DNA of 7,860 nucleotides, from NCBI GenBank assembly GCA_035291905.1, contig DATDRF010000178.1:1-7860 (forward strand), given 5' to 3'. This document shows, piece after piece, positions 1-6,467 of the stretch (position 1 is the stretch's first letter; every line of letters begins with the position of its first letter). This stretch comes from JACPLA01 sp035291905. GTDB taxonomy: Bacteria; Bacteroidota; Ignavibacteria; UBA10030. Both the position numbers and the translations under genes were made by a program. The notes under the pieces are model-generated. The model was not told the DNA's origin and made no database searches. It saw only the letters and a list, made by a program, of their open reading frames with translations.

Positions 1-846
1 GTAGAACCAGATCAGCGACATGATCAACAGCAATGTACTCAAGTAACGAAAATGGATCTCTTTCAGGTACGTCTCCAGATGATACACCTTGCGAAATGTC
101 ATCATGACTATCATCAGTGCTGCAATACCCGAGAAGATGGCTCCCACGACAAAATACGGTCCGAAGATCGTGCTGTGCCATCCCGGCTGCAGGGTCATCG
201 AAAAGATGTAAGAAATGACCGTGTGGACAGAGATCGCGATCGGAATCACCATCACCATGAGGATATTGATGGCCCGGTTCAGAACCTTCTGTTGATATTC
301 CGTTCCCTGCCATCCCCAGGCCATGAACGTGTATAGCCACTTTAGCTTCCCCCCTCTGTCACGGATCCGCGCGATGTCGGGAATCATGGGAAGATAGAGG
401 TAGACCGTACTCGCCGTGAAATACGCAGTGATGCTCGTGACATCCCAGAGCAGCGGAGATTGTAGCCGGCCAGATTCCAGCAGGTTCATCATCCGGTCCG
501 GCCTTCCGAGATCCAAAATCGGGTGCAGTCCCCCGATCACAAGTACGATCGCGGTGATCACTTCTGCCATGCGCGTGATCGGGCGACGCCACTCGGCCTT
601 GGACAGTCGAAGAATGGCAGAGATCAGCGTTCCGGCATGACTGATACCGATGAAGAACACGAAATTCACGATATAGAATCCCCACGTGACAGGCTGGTTC
701 ATTCCTGTCGGCCCGAGTCCAACCATGACCTGGTTGATGTACATGGCAAGGGCCCACAGGAGAATCACCGCGAGGATGCCGAAGGTTATGTAAAAGCCCC
801 TTCCGGTTTCATAGATCGGTTTGAACAGGATCTCGTCTTTATCCAT
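1..846 (-). CDS. NrfD/ActC-family integral membrane quinone-interacting subunit (3' end beyond left edge)
   Basis: The frame is open for 282 codons from ATG at 846 to the window edge with no stop, so the C-terminus is missing. It is strongly hydrophobic, with membrane segments near residues 18-38, 56-79, 93-112, 133-154, 190-215, 227-250 and 268-282. Motifs seen are ISHAGTLISAIL (68-79), a GLHPILDLGRPD stretch (106-117), SPLLWDV (130-136) and PGWHSTIFGPYFVVGAIFSG (221-240). These match the NrfD/PsrC family and resemble ActC of alternative complex III in particular. Family members hold the quinone-binding and possible proton-translocating part of CISM complexes in the inner membrane and pass electrons to or from a four-cluster Fe-S subunit. 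The gene starts 15 bp after the Fe-S gene stop, with an AGAGGG-like ribosome site inside the gap and stop region, so the two are almost certainly co-transcribed. Family assignment is firm; assignment to Act rather than Qrc, Psr or Nrf is inference. Confidence 0.93.
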   Translation of the reverse strand, partial: MDKDEILFKPIYETGRGFYITFGILAVILLWALAMYINQVMVGLGPTGMNQPVTWGFYIVNFVFFIGISHAGTLISAILRLSKAEWRRPITRMAEVITAIVLVIGGLHPILDLGRPDRMMNLLESGRLQSPLLWDVTSITAYFTASTVYLYLPMIPDIARIRDRGGKLKWLYTFMAWGWQGTEYQQKVLNRAINILMVMVIPIAISVHTVISYIFSMTLQPGWHSTIFGPYFVVGAIFSGIAALMIVMMTFRKVYHLETYLKEIHFRYLSTLLLIMSLIWFY

Positions 847-861
847 TGTCCAAGCATCCCT

Positions 862-1551
862 CTATTCCGTTGTTCTACGTGAGAGATAGAACACTTTCGG
901 TTTCACATCTAGATCATCCATGTATCGTTTGACACGGTAGCTTTTGGAAAGCTTGTAGACCGAGCTATCTTTGTCTTCGATATCTCCGAATACAATGGCG
1001 TCTGTCGGGCAGTTCTCTTGGCACGCCGTCACATACTCTCCGTCCTCGATCCTCCTTCCTTCGAGGTCCGCGATCTCTTTAATCTGCTGCAAACGATGAG
1101 AACAGAACGAACATTTCTCGACGACGCCGGACATTCGAAGTGAGACGTCCGGATTCGGGCGACAAGCCGAATCCTCCAGCCATTTCGGTGCGTACCAGTT
1201 GAAGACCTTGGCTGTATAAGGACACGCTGCCATGCAATACCGGCACCCAATGCACCGATGGTACACCTGGGCCACGATTCCTTCGGGATTGCGATAGGTG
1301 GCGCCCACCGGACAAACAACGGTGCAAGGAGGTTCATCGCAGTGGAAACAAGGCTTTGGCACAATTCTCCTCACGACCTGGGTATCCTCGGATTCGTACG
1401 CAGTCATCATATCCATCCAGTACATCACCCGGCCTGCTTGTGCTTGCTCCGGATCGACGATCGCCACGTTGTTCTCCACCTTACATGCGATCATGCAGGA
1501 TTCGCATCCCGTGCACTTATCCAAATCTATGGCCATCGCCCATTTCGGCAT
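862..1551 (-). CDS. Four-cluster [4Fe-4S] ferredoxin-type electron-transfer subunit (ActB C-terminal / QrcC / PsrB-like)
   Basis: A 229-residue protein carrying 16 cysteines in the classic four-cluster pattern: C13, C16, C19, C23; C68, C71, C76, C80; C100, C103, C106, C110; C147, C150, C177, C181. One extra cysteine, C130, lies outside the pattern. The family forms an electron wire between a MopB-type periplasmic subunit and an NrfD membrane subunit. WAMAIDLDKC near the start, ENN at 26-28, GRVMYW at 40-45 and NPDVSLRMSGVVEKC at 133-147 resemble the Fe-S half of ActB from alternative complex III. I chose ATG 1551 because AGGAGAGG lies just upstream and homology begins at once. An in-frame ATG at 1623 would add 24 residues that do not look like this family. 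No signal peptide is visible; such subunits are normally exported with their Tat-bearing partner, here the upstream MopB protein. The NrfD gene follows after 15 bp. Confidence 0.94.
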   Translation of the reverse strand: MPKWAMAIDLDKCTGCESCMIACKVENNVAIVDPEQAQAGRVMYWMDMMTAYESEDTQVVRRIVPKPCFHCDEPPCTVVCPVGATYRNPEGIVAQVYHRCIGCRYCMAACPYTAKVFNWYAPKWLEDSACRPNPDVSLRMSGVVEKCSFCSHRLQQIKEIADLEGRRIEDGEYVTACQENCPTDAIVFGDIEDKDSSVYKLSKSYRVKRYMDDLDVKPKVFYLSRRTTE

Positions 1552-1796
1552 TGGTCCTCTCCTGCTAACGTGTTGTTGAAAACGCTTTCGAATGAGAGAG
1601 TATGATCCGCAAGGCTCGCCCACGCCGATCGTTCATAAGGGCACGCGGACTGGTGATCAGCATTTCGATTCGGCGAGTGTCCACCCTCTGCATTGCTCCC
1701 TACCCACTCATAACTGCGATATGAACGCGGCCGGAGAAGGGTCGGGGATCGCTTTCATTACGAGCTTCCGTTCTGGAGGCGACGCTAGTTCGTTCT
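1552..1796 (-). other. 245-bp gap between the MopB and Fe-S subunit genes
   Basis: Other junctions in the complex genes are from -4 to 23 bp, so this gap is unusually long. I see no convincing rho-independent terminator: there is no strong GC stem followed by a T run on the minus strand. Weak inverted repeats exist (CGCCGA with TCGGCG, and CTCGCC with GGCGAG, about 40-50 nt apart), but they are short and could be chance. A minus-strand reading frame from ATG 1693 to TAG 1565 (42 codons, N-terminus MQRVDTRRIEM) ends 13 bp before the Fe-S start and has a GGGAG only two bases before its ATG. Its product is arginine-rich and unrecognised, and I do not call it a gene. The gap may hold a leader, an internal promoter or decayed coding DNA; the sequence does not decide. 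Confidence 0.5.
1556..1563 (-). promoter_or_regulatory. Ribosome binding site of the Fe-S subunit gene
   Basis: The minus strand reads AGGAGAGG, followed by ACC and a further A-rich junction just before ATG 1551. This is one of the clearest Shine-Dalgarno matches in the window. It decides the start in favour of 1551 over the in-frame upstream ATG at 1623. Confidence 0.75.
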
Positions 1797-4241
1797 TCAA
1801 AATTCTGACCGCCCTTCAGCAACCACGCGCACTCGGGTCGCCTGAATCGCCTCGCGGCCACTTAGCCCGTCCTCCTTTCCTTCCAAGATGGAATGTGGAT
1901 TGACTCCATGACCTCGTGCGTACCTTCCTCCGGATGTGTGACCCAATCCGAACGGTATGGCAACAACGTTCGGCATCACTCCTTCTGTGACCTTGGAGCG
2001 GATCCTCAGCGTCCCTTCGGACGACTGCACCAGGATCCACTCACCATCCTTCACCAGATACTGCTGGGCCGTCAAGGGATGGATCTCCGCCCATGAATCC
2101 CAATGTCGATTCACCGCATGTCCGAACAACTCCTGCATCATGGGGAGTGTGGCCCCTCGTCCATCGCCTACGGACATTGATTGGTACGTGATCATGGAAA
2201 GCGGGAGATCCGATTCGCCGGAGACAGGTTCATAGTGCGGGAGGAAGGCTGTGTCTCCACCTGCGGATATGCCTGCCCGGCGGAGCGCTTTGTCGCGTGA
2301 CTCGGTCGGAATAGCTTGTATCATGTTCTCGAGCGTCTGTGAGTAGAACTCAAACTTCCCCGAGGGTGTCTGGAACAGTGAGCGTAAATGTTTCTTTGAT
2401 CGTATCGGATTCCACCATCCGGCATACCGGGTCAATCTGTCCCAGAACTCTTCGAACGATGAATATCTGTCGATCCTCCATCCCCGCTGTTTCAGGAACT
2501 CCAGCCATCGACTCCCAACCCCTTCACTCGCGATCGCACCGGATCCTGATTCGAACACGCCTCTCAAAGCGCGGCGAATGCCCTCGTCGTACGAACCGTA
2601 CGGGAATGACGCCGCAACCCGACCTTCCGCAAGCCGTGCGAGTTCTATCAACACGTCGCCCGTAGCTCTGGTGTCATACATCGGCGCCATGACAGGTTGC
2701 TGAATTGCAACATGTGTGAATCCAACATTTTCCACATTCGAGACAATATCCCAGGCCTCAAAGAAATGATGGTCCGGCAGGACGTAGTGAGCGAATTCAC
2801 CGGTCTCCGTGAGGAGAGAGTCGAAACTGATGACCATGGGGATCTTCTGGAGCGCCTGGGCAAACTTCTTGTGATGCACGCTCTGAAAGAGCGGATTGCC
2901 TCCGTAGAGAAAAAGCACGTCGATGGGATATGGTCTCCCTGAGAGAACGTTTTCGCTGAAGCTTTTCACCGAGCACTCTTGGAGCGGAAGGAACGCTTCC
3001 ACAGGCATTCCTACTCGCGGCTGGGTCATCGCCTGAGCGGATCGGCCATCCATCGGTGCTGCGCCGAAGCTCGCGAAGGGCGGCTCATCGACGAAGTAGA
3101 CCCCCCCCTCTTTCTCATAATTGCCCAAGAGCGCATTCAGGGCGTTCACTGCCGTTGCCGTGAGCGTCCCATTCGTGTGATTGAGGGCTGCCTGATCGCA
3201 CAATGCGACTGAGGGACGAGAGTTGCCAAGTTCCCGGCCAAGTTCGAGGATGACACTGCTCGGCACTCCGGTGAACTCCTGGACTCTCTCCGGATAGTAG
3301 TCGCTGAGAACGGTGGACTTGAAGCCGACGTGTCGCCTGCCTCGAGCATCCATCCAGTCGTCAAAGCCGTGCGTGTGCGCTCTGACGAAATCCTGGTCAT
3401 AGAGTTCCTCGCGGATGAGCACGTACGCAACACCGAGCGCAAGGGCACCGTACGTCCCCGGCCGGATGGAAATCCAACGGTCGGCATTGGCGGCTGTCAG
3501 GTTCAGCCTCGAGTCAATGTGGATATAGCGGGTTTGCTGTTCATTGTGATGACTGTACAACTTTGTATAGTATACGGGAGATGGCCCCTCTTCGAGGATG
3601 TTCGCCCCAAAGGTGACCACCAGTTTGGAGTTGACAATGTCATACGCCGGTGCGCGCCGATTTCCATGCGAGAGGAAGTTCGCCGCCCTCTTGTTCGAGT
3701 CCTTCGAATAGAGAAAATAGTTCGGGGTTCCATATGACGCGGCGAATCTCTGGATATGATCCCTCATGAACCCATACTCGTCTGAGCCGAGGAAGGCCAC
3801 GTGCTGGGATTTTCCCTCTTGTCTGAGTTGGTTCAACTTCCCTGAGATCACCTTGAAAGCTTCCTGCCAGGATGTCTTTTCCCATGAGCCGGACCCGGGG
3901 GAACCTTTCCGGATGAGGGGCCCCTGAACGCGATCAGGGTGATACAATGAATGGACTGCATTCAGGCCGAGCGGACACAATCCACCTCGGTTCACCGGAT
4001 TCAGGGGATTGCCTTTGACCGAGATCGGAACATCGTCGATCAACCGGACGCTCATTCCACATCCTCCGGGGCACAAGCGACAGGTAGTGTTCTTCCACGT
4101 CTCGACTCGAGGACCGAATTTCATCCGTTCGATAACTTCTTTCGGAACAGCAAACATCGGGTCCAGTCCATGGCTGCCCAGGAGTGCTCCTCCTGTCATT
4201 CCTGCGGCAATCTTCAAGAACTCTCGTCGGCGAATTTCCAT
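1797..4241 (-). CDS. Tat-exported molybdopterin-oxidoreductase-family (MopB) large subunit of a CISM complex
   Basis: An 814-residue protein. The N-terminus RRREFLKIAAG (residues 4-14), followed by a short hydrophobic stretch, is a twin-arginine signal. An N-terminal cluster motif follows: C54, C57, C61 and C89 (C-x2-C-x3-C-x27-C), suited to one [4Fe-4S] cluster. Then come MopB core motifs: VVTFGANILEEGPSP (208-222), RWISIRPGTYGALALG (255-270), HTNGTLTATAVNALNALLGN (355-374), LFLYGGNPLFQ (443-453) and LPDHHFFEAWD (488-498). The C-terminal dinucleotide-binding-like domain starts near 680 and includes AEIHPLTAQQYLVKDGEWILV (718-738). No cysteine lies between C89 and C348, so the usual Cys or Sec molybdenum ligand is absent; serines 179 and 182 sit in about the right region. 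It starts 10 bp after the pentahaem gene stop with only a weak GGA-type ribosome site, suggesting translational coupling. It is closest in setting to ActB (N-terminal half) and QrcB, but a PsrA/TtrA-like catalytic role remains possible. Confidence 0.93.
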   Translation of the reverse strand: MEIRRREFLKIAAGMTGGALLGSHGLDPMFAVPKEVIERMKFGPRVETWKNTTCRLCPGGCGMSVRLIDDVPISVKGNPLNPVNRGGLCPLGLNAVHSLYHPDRVQGPLIRKGSPGSGSWEKTSWQEAFKVISGKLNQLRQEGKSQHVAFLGSDEYGFMRDHIQRFAASYGTPNYFLYSKDSNKRAANFLSHGNRRAPAYDIVNSKLVVTFGANILEEGPSPVYYTKLYSHHNEQQTRYIHIDSRLNLTAANADRWISIRPGTYGALALGVAYVLIREELYDQDFVRAHTHGFDDWMDARGRRHVGFKSTVLSDYYPERVQEFTGVPSSVILELGRELGNSRPSVALCDQAALNHTNGTLTATAVNALNALLGNYEKEGGVYFVDEPPFASFGAAPMDGRSAQAMTQPRVGMPVEAFLPLQECSVKSFSENVLSGRPYPIDVLFLYGGNPLFQSVHHKKFAQALQKIPMVISFDSLLTETGEFAHYVLPDHHFFEAWDIVSNVENVGFTHVAIQQPVMAPMYDTRATGDVLIELARLAEGRVAASFPYGSYDEGIRRALRGVFESGSGAIASEGVGSRWLEFLKQRGWRIDRYSSFEEFWDRLTRYAGWWNPIRSKKHLRSLFQTPSGKFEFYSQTLENMIQAIPTESRDKALRRAGISAGGDTAFLPHYEPVSGESDLPLSMITYQSMSVGDGRGATLPMMQELFGHAVNRHWDSWAEIHPLTAQQYLVKDGEWILVQSSEGTLRIRSKVTEGVMPNVVAIPFGLGHTSGGRYARGHGVNPHSILEGKEDGLSGREAIQATRVRVVAEGRSEF

Positions 4242-4251
4242 GGCGCATCCG

Positions 4252-4818
4252 TTAGCGGTGACAGGAAAGGCAGTCGTTCGTCACATTTCTTTCCTTGTGG
4301 CACTTCATGCAGTTTTCCATCGTCACAGGAAGGAACTGGAAGGAAACGGCATTCACAAATGAAGCTATATCCCCATGACATTCCTGGCAGGTGACCTTGC
4401 TTCGTGACACATGGCGCCGATGTGAGAAGTAGACATGGTCGGGCACCTGGTACACCTTATTCCATGGAATCTCTCCCCCATTGGCCAAGTAGTTCAGAAG
4501 CTTTTTCTCTTCCGGCGATTCCGTCAGCGGAGTATCCGAATGGCAGCCTTTGCACGTTTCCAGCGGCGGGATGGTTGCGCGGATCCCCGATTCGACCGAT
4601 TGGTGGCAATCCACACAGGCAATTCCCGCCGTCCCAACGTGGGTCTTGTGGCTGTAGTCGATCGGTTGCTCGACTTTGCGTTCGCGGCAGCCGGAAGCAT
4701 GCAGGATGCACAACGCTCCTCCCATCATCACGATAACCAAACCAGCGCCGATCCGCATTCCCTCACGAACCTCCAGGCGGGAGTCCGCGCGAGCACTTGT
4801 TCTCTCCGGAATGTTCAT
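4252..4818 (-). CDS. Pentahaem c-type cytochrome, probable lipoprotein (ActA/QrcA-like, cytochrome c3/c7-like)
   Basis: A 188-residue protein with five CXXCH haem sites: CVDCH 68-72, CKGCH 89-93, CQECH 144-148, CMKCH 170-174 and CLSCH 183-187. Histidines in YSHKTH (55-60) and FSHRRH (131-136) are likely distal haem ligands, a layout typical of small bis-His multihaem cytochromes. Residues 21-43 form a hydrophobic leader ending ASGC, with C44 as a possible lipidation site, so the protein probably faces the periplasm anchored to a membrane. ATG 4818 overlaps the stop of the tetrahaem gene as ATGA, which favours translational coupling. An alternative in-frame ATG at 4758 (residue 21), with GAGG just upstream, would give a signal peptide of more usual length. 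Five haems directly before a MopB gene match ActA of alternative complex III; QrcA of Qrc is the other close parallel. Its likely role is to connect the complex to periplasmic cytochromes. Confidence 0.9.
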   Translation of the reverse strand: MNIPERTSARADSRLEVREGMRIGAGLVIVMMGGALCILHASGCRERKVEQPIDYSHKTHVGTAGIACVDCHQSVESGIRATIPPLETCKGCHSDTPLTESPEEKKLLNYLANGGEIPWNKVYQVPDHVYFSHRRHVSRSKVTCQECHGDIASFVNAVSFQFLPVTMENCMKCHKERNVTNDCLSCHR

Positions 4819-5972
4819 TTCTTCGTCTTCCCCTGCAGATAGGCGTACAGGTCCCGCATTTCTTTGGAAGACAACTCAGGCCACCGCTTGTTTTGAGTGA
4901 TGAGCAAATCTTCCATCTCAATGGCATGATTCCACATCAATTGCACCATATTGAACGGGGAGTTGAGCGAACCGGACGACGCTAGCAATGCGGCCTGACT
5001 ACCGCTTCTTTCGTGACATTCGAAGCATCCTTTTTCTCTGAACACCCGAAGCCCCTCCTCGCTCTGGCCCGGCTTGTCCTCAAAACCAAGGAAGTAGATG
5101 TACGCGATGATGTCGGCCATGTCGTTTCCCTCCAGCATGGGCCATTCTATCGATTCTCGCTTCATCAAATCGAACATATCCTTCCCGTGATTCCACATCG
5201 AGCTGGCAACCTCGGTCACGCCCTTCCGCAGGTCCATCTTCACTAGTCCCGTCTCGATCCTTCGGCGTTTCCCTTCACCAACATGACAGGTTGAGCATTT
5301 CTTTTTATCGAACAACACGCGTCCGTTCCGGGGATTCCCGGGTGACAATCGTTGCTCCGTGGGAGCCGTGCTGGCCTGTTGCAGAAAGGCGGCGATATCA
5401 ACTGCTTCTTCACCGCTCATCGTTGGGTAGGCTACTTTGTTCGACTCGAACTTCTTCTGCATCGTGGGAGCATGGTTCCACATCGCTTGGACCATGTTAA
5501 GCGGTGCTGAAAATCGCGGGATCTGCCTGAAATCCGGAACTCCTTCCTTGCTTCCGCCGCCAATCGTGTGACACGACAGACAACCTTTCGATTCGATCAG
5601 CCGCTTCCCGCTTGACACACTTCCAGGCTCACCCAGATACCGGAGATAGTAGAGGAAACCAAGGAGGTCCAACATTTCTTTTTCCGACAGCTTCGGTCGA
5701 TCCATGCGAAGCTGGCGAAACTTCCGATTCATCGCCGGCGTGTGATTCCAGAGTATTGAGGCTAGTTCAAGTCCGCTGCCGAAGAAGTAGTCTCTGCTGA
5801 GATCCGGTCCGGCGGTTCCCCCAAGCCCCCCCACCGAATGACACGAGATGCACTGTTTCTCCTCAAACACGATCCTCCCTTCGAGCGGATCTGTCGGCAA
5901 TTCGAAATCCTGGCCGAACATAGCGGGCGTCACAAACGCCAACACGGACAATTGGAGCAACCGAAGTACCAT
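4815..5972 (-). CDS. Tetrahaem cytochrome c made of four tandem class-I-like domains, periplasmic
   Basis: A 385-residue protein with a probable Sec signal at 1-20 (ending PAMFG before QDF). Four CXXCH sites occur: CISCH 41-45, CLSCH 131-135, CSTCH 226-230 and CFECH 316-320. Each begins a domain of about 80-90 residues containing WNHxxxM (W75-M81, W165-M171, W260-M266, W347-M353) and then a P-x-L/M ... acidic-rich helix before an aromatic-rich end such as DLYAYLQ. The Met lies 40, 40, 40 and 37 residues after the first haem Cys and is a good candidate axial ligand, making these His/Met haems of higher potential than the bis-His haems of the neighbours. The start is well supported by AGGAGGA at 5981-5987. 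It overlaps the pentahaem gene by 4 bp, so it probably serves the same complex, for example as its electron acceptor in place of a monohaem ActE-type subunit. That partnership is inference. Confidence 0.9.
   Translation of the reverse strand: MVLRLLQLSVLAFVTPAMFGQDFELPTDPLEGRIVFEEKQCISCHSVGGLGGTAGPDLSRDYFFGSGLELASILWNHTPAMNRKFRQLRMDRPKLSEKEMLDLLGFLYYLRYLGEPGSVSSGKRLIESKGCLSCHTIGGGSKEGVPDFRQIPRFSAPLNMVQAMWNHAPTMQKKFESNKVAYPTMSGEEAVDIAAFLQQASTAPTEQRLSPGNPRNGRVLFDKKKCSTCHVGEGKRRRIETGLVKMDLRKGVTEVASSMWNHGKDMFDLMKRESIEWPMLEGNDMADIIAYIYFLGFEDKPGQSEEGLRVFREKGCFECHERSGSQAALLASSGSLNSPFNMVQLMWNHAIEMEDLLITQNKRWPELSSKEMRDLYAYLQGKTKK
4830..5882 (-). repeat. Four tandem coding repeats of a haem domain
   Basis: Within the tetrahaem gene the units are roughly 5882-5634, 5612-5376, 5327-5085 and 5060-4830. 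Each encodes one CXXCH, one WNHxxxM and a terminal amphipathic helix. Units are recognisable at protein level but have diverged at DNA level, so the duplication looks old. Unit 3 differs most around its haem: CSTCH is followed by an Arg/Lys-rich stretch instead of the Gly-rich loop of units 1 and 2. Confidence 0.75.
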
Positions 5973-5980
5973 GTCGATTC

Positions 5981-5987
5981 TCCTCCT
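5981..5987 (-). promoter_or_regulatory. Ribosome binding site of the tetrahaem cytochrome gene
   Basis: The minus strand reads AGGAGGA, about eight bases before ATG 5972. It is a near-perfect Shine-Dalgarno sequence and fixes the start ahead of the signal peptide. Strong initiation here may help drive the coupled pentahaem and MopB genes, which have weak sites of their own. Confidence 0.75.
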
Positions 5988-5995
5988 AAGGTGAT

Positions 5996-6250
5996 TCAGA
6001 CTTTTTTCTTCCCCCTCTGTAATCCGACGAAGACGTACGTAAGAATTCCAGCCAGTGTCATAAATACGGGAATGGCTACGAGGCTAATGGCCACAGAGGC
6101 CCCAGGGGCATCATTGAGCTCCAGGGAGAGAACGATGAGCTTGGAGATCCAGAGGGTGATGGCAATGACAAACAGCCAAATCAGGAGGACGCTAGAGAGC
6201 TGAAAGAAGAAGATGAGCCTCTCGGAGGTACCGCGATGGAGCTCTTCCAT
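5996..6250 (-). CDS. Small inner-membrane protein with two predicted transmembrane helices, function unknown
   Basis: An 84-residue protein that I do not recognise. The N-terminal part MEELHRGTSERL is polar and charged. Two hydrophobic stretches at about 13-43 and 53-77 are separated by a short loop with ELNDAPGAS, and the tail RGKKKV is strongly basic. By the positive-inside rule the C-terminus, and hence also the N-terminus, would be cytoplasmic, forming a hairpin in the membrane. The start at ATG 6250 is supported by TGAGGTGA ending six bases upstream. The stop is 23 bp from the tetrahaem gene start and inside the same run of genes, so it is probably part of the operon. It could be a small structural subunit of the complex or an anchor for one of the soluble cytochromes; no motif proves either. 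It has no Cys, and its only His is H5, so it is unlikely to bind haem itself. Confidence 0.72.
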   Translation of the reverse strand: MEELHRGTSERLIFFFQLSSVLLIWLFVIAITLWISKLIVLSLELNDAPGASVAISLVAIPVFMTLAGILTYVFVGLQRGKKKV

Positions 6251-6256
6251 GGGTAT

Positions 6257-6264
6257 TCACCTCA
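6257..6264 (-). promoter_or_regulatory. Ribosome binding site of the small membrane protein gene
   Basis: The minus strand reads TGAGGTGA, six bases before ATG 6250. This supports treating the 84-residue frame as a real gene and not a chance open frame. Confidence 0.65.
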
Positions 6265-6384
6265 CGTATGAGATATAAGATTCTCGTTCGACCTTCAACT
6301 ATCATGCCATCCGGTGGGAAAACGCGGGAGATCGAAAGATACGGCGGGCGGGTTGTTGCGGCAGTTCAACGACGGCAGGTGTCC

Positions 6385-6436
6385 ACATATGACAGTGGAA
6401 TACCGCGGTTCCCAAGGACCGGAAACTGACATATGT
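6385..6436 (-). repeat. Long imperfect inverted repeat / stem-loop
   Basis: On the plus strand ACATATGACAG (6385-6395) faces CTGACATATGT (6426-6436), a 10-of-11 match as inverted repeats. Between them a second stem can form: CGGTTCC (6406-6412) with GGACCG (6416-6421) around the loop CAA, with one bulged base. Nested stems in a spacer 31 bp past the multihaem stop suggest an RNA structure such as a processing, stability or attenuating hairpin. There is no T run directly after it on the minus strand, so it is not a standard intrinsic terminator. A dyad operator at ACATATGT is another option. Confidence 0.5.
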
Positions 6437-6467
6437 AAGGAGAGTCGCAAGGAAAGGAAAAATATCC

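Larger units (their letters stand above)
6251..6467 (-). other. 217-bp gap between the multihaem and small membrane protein genes
   Basis: This is a non-coding gap by my reading. A 63-codon minus-strand frame (6493-6302) crosses it, but its product has no recognisable features. The gap contains the long imperfect hairpin at 6385-6436. Near the downstream gene, minus-strand TTGAAG (near 6298) and TATATC (near 6277) could be a poor sigma-70-type promoter, but the spacing is only about 15 bases, so I give it little weight. The multihaem gene may therefore be a separate transcription unit from the complex genes, or the hairpin may adjust their ratio within one transcript. Confidence 0.45.

Noticed and set aside
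359..757. 132-codon minus-strand frame inside the NrfD-like gene
   Set aside because: It is a shadow in another frame; the frame from 846 carries the NrfD family motifs and is open to the window edge.
1549..1623. Longer N-terminus for the Fe-S subunit from ATG 1623
   Set aside because: The added 24 residues do not fit the family, and AGGAGAGG directly precedes ATG 1551.
3951..4394. 147-codon plus-strand frame across the MopB / pentahaem junction
   Set aside because: It crosses two well supported minus-strand genes and encodes a low-complexity, unrecognised product.
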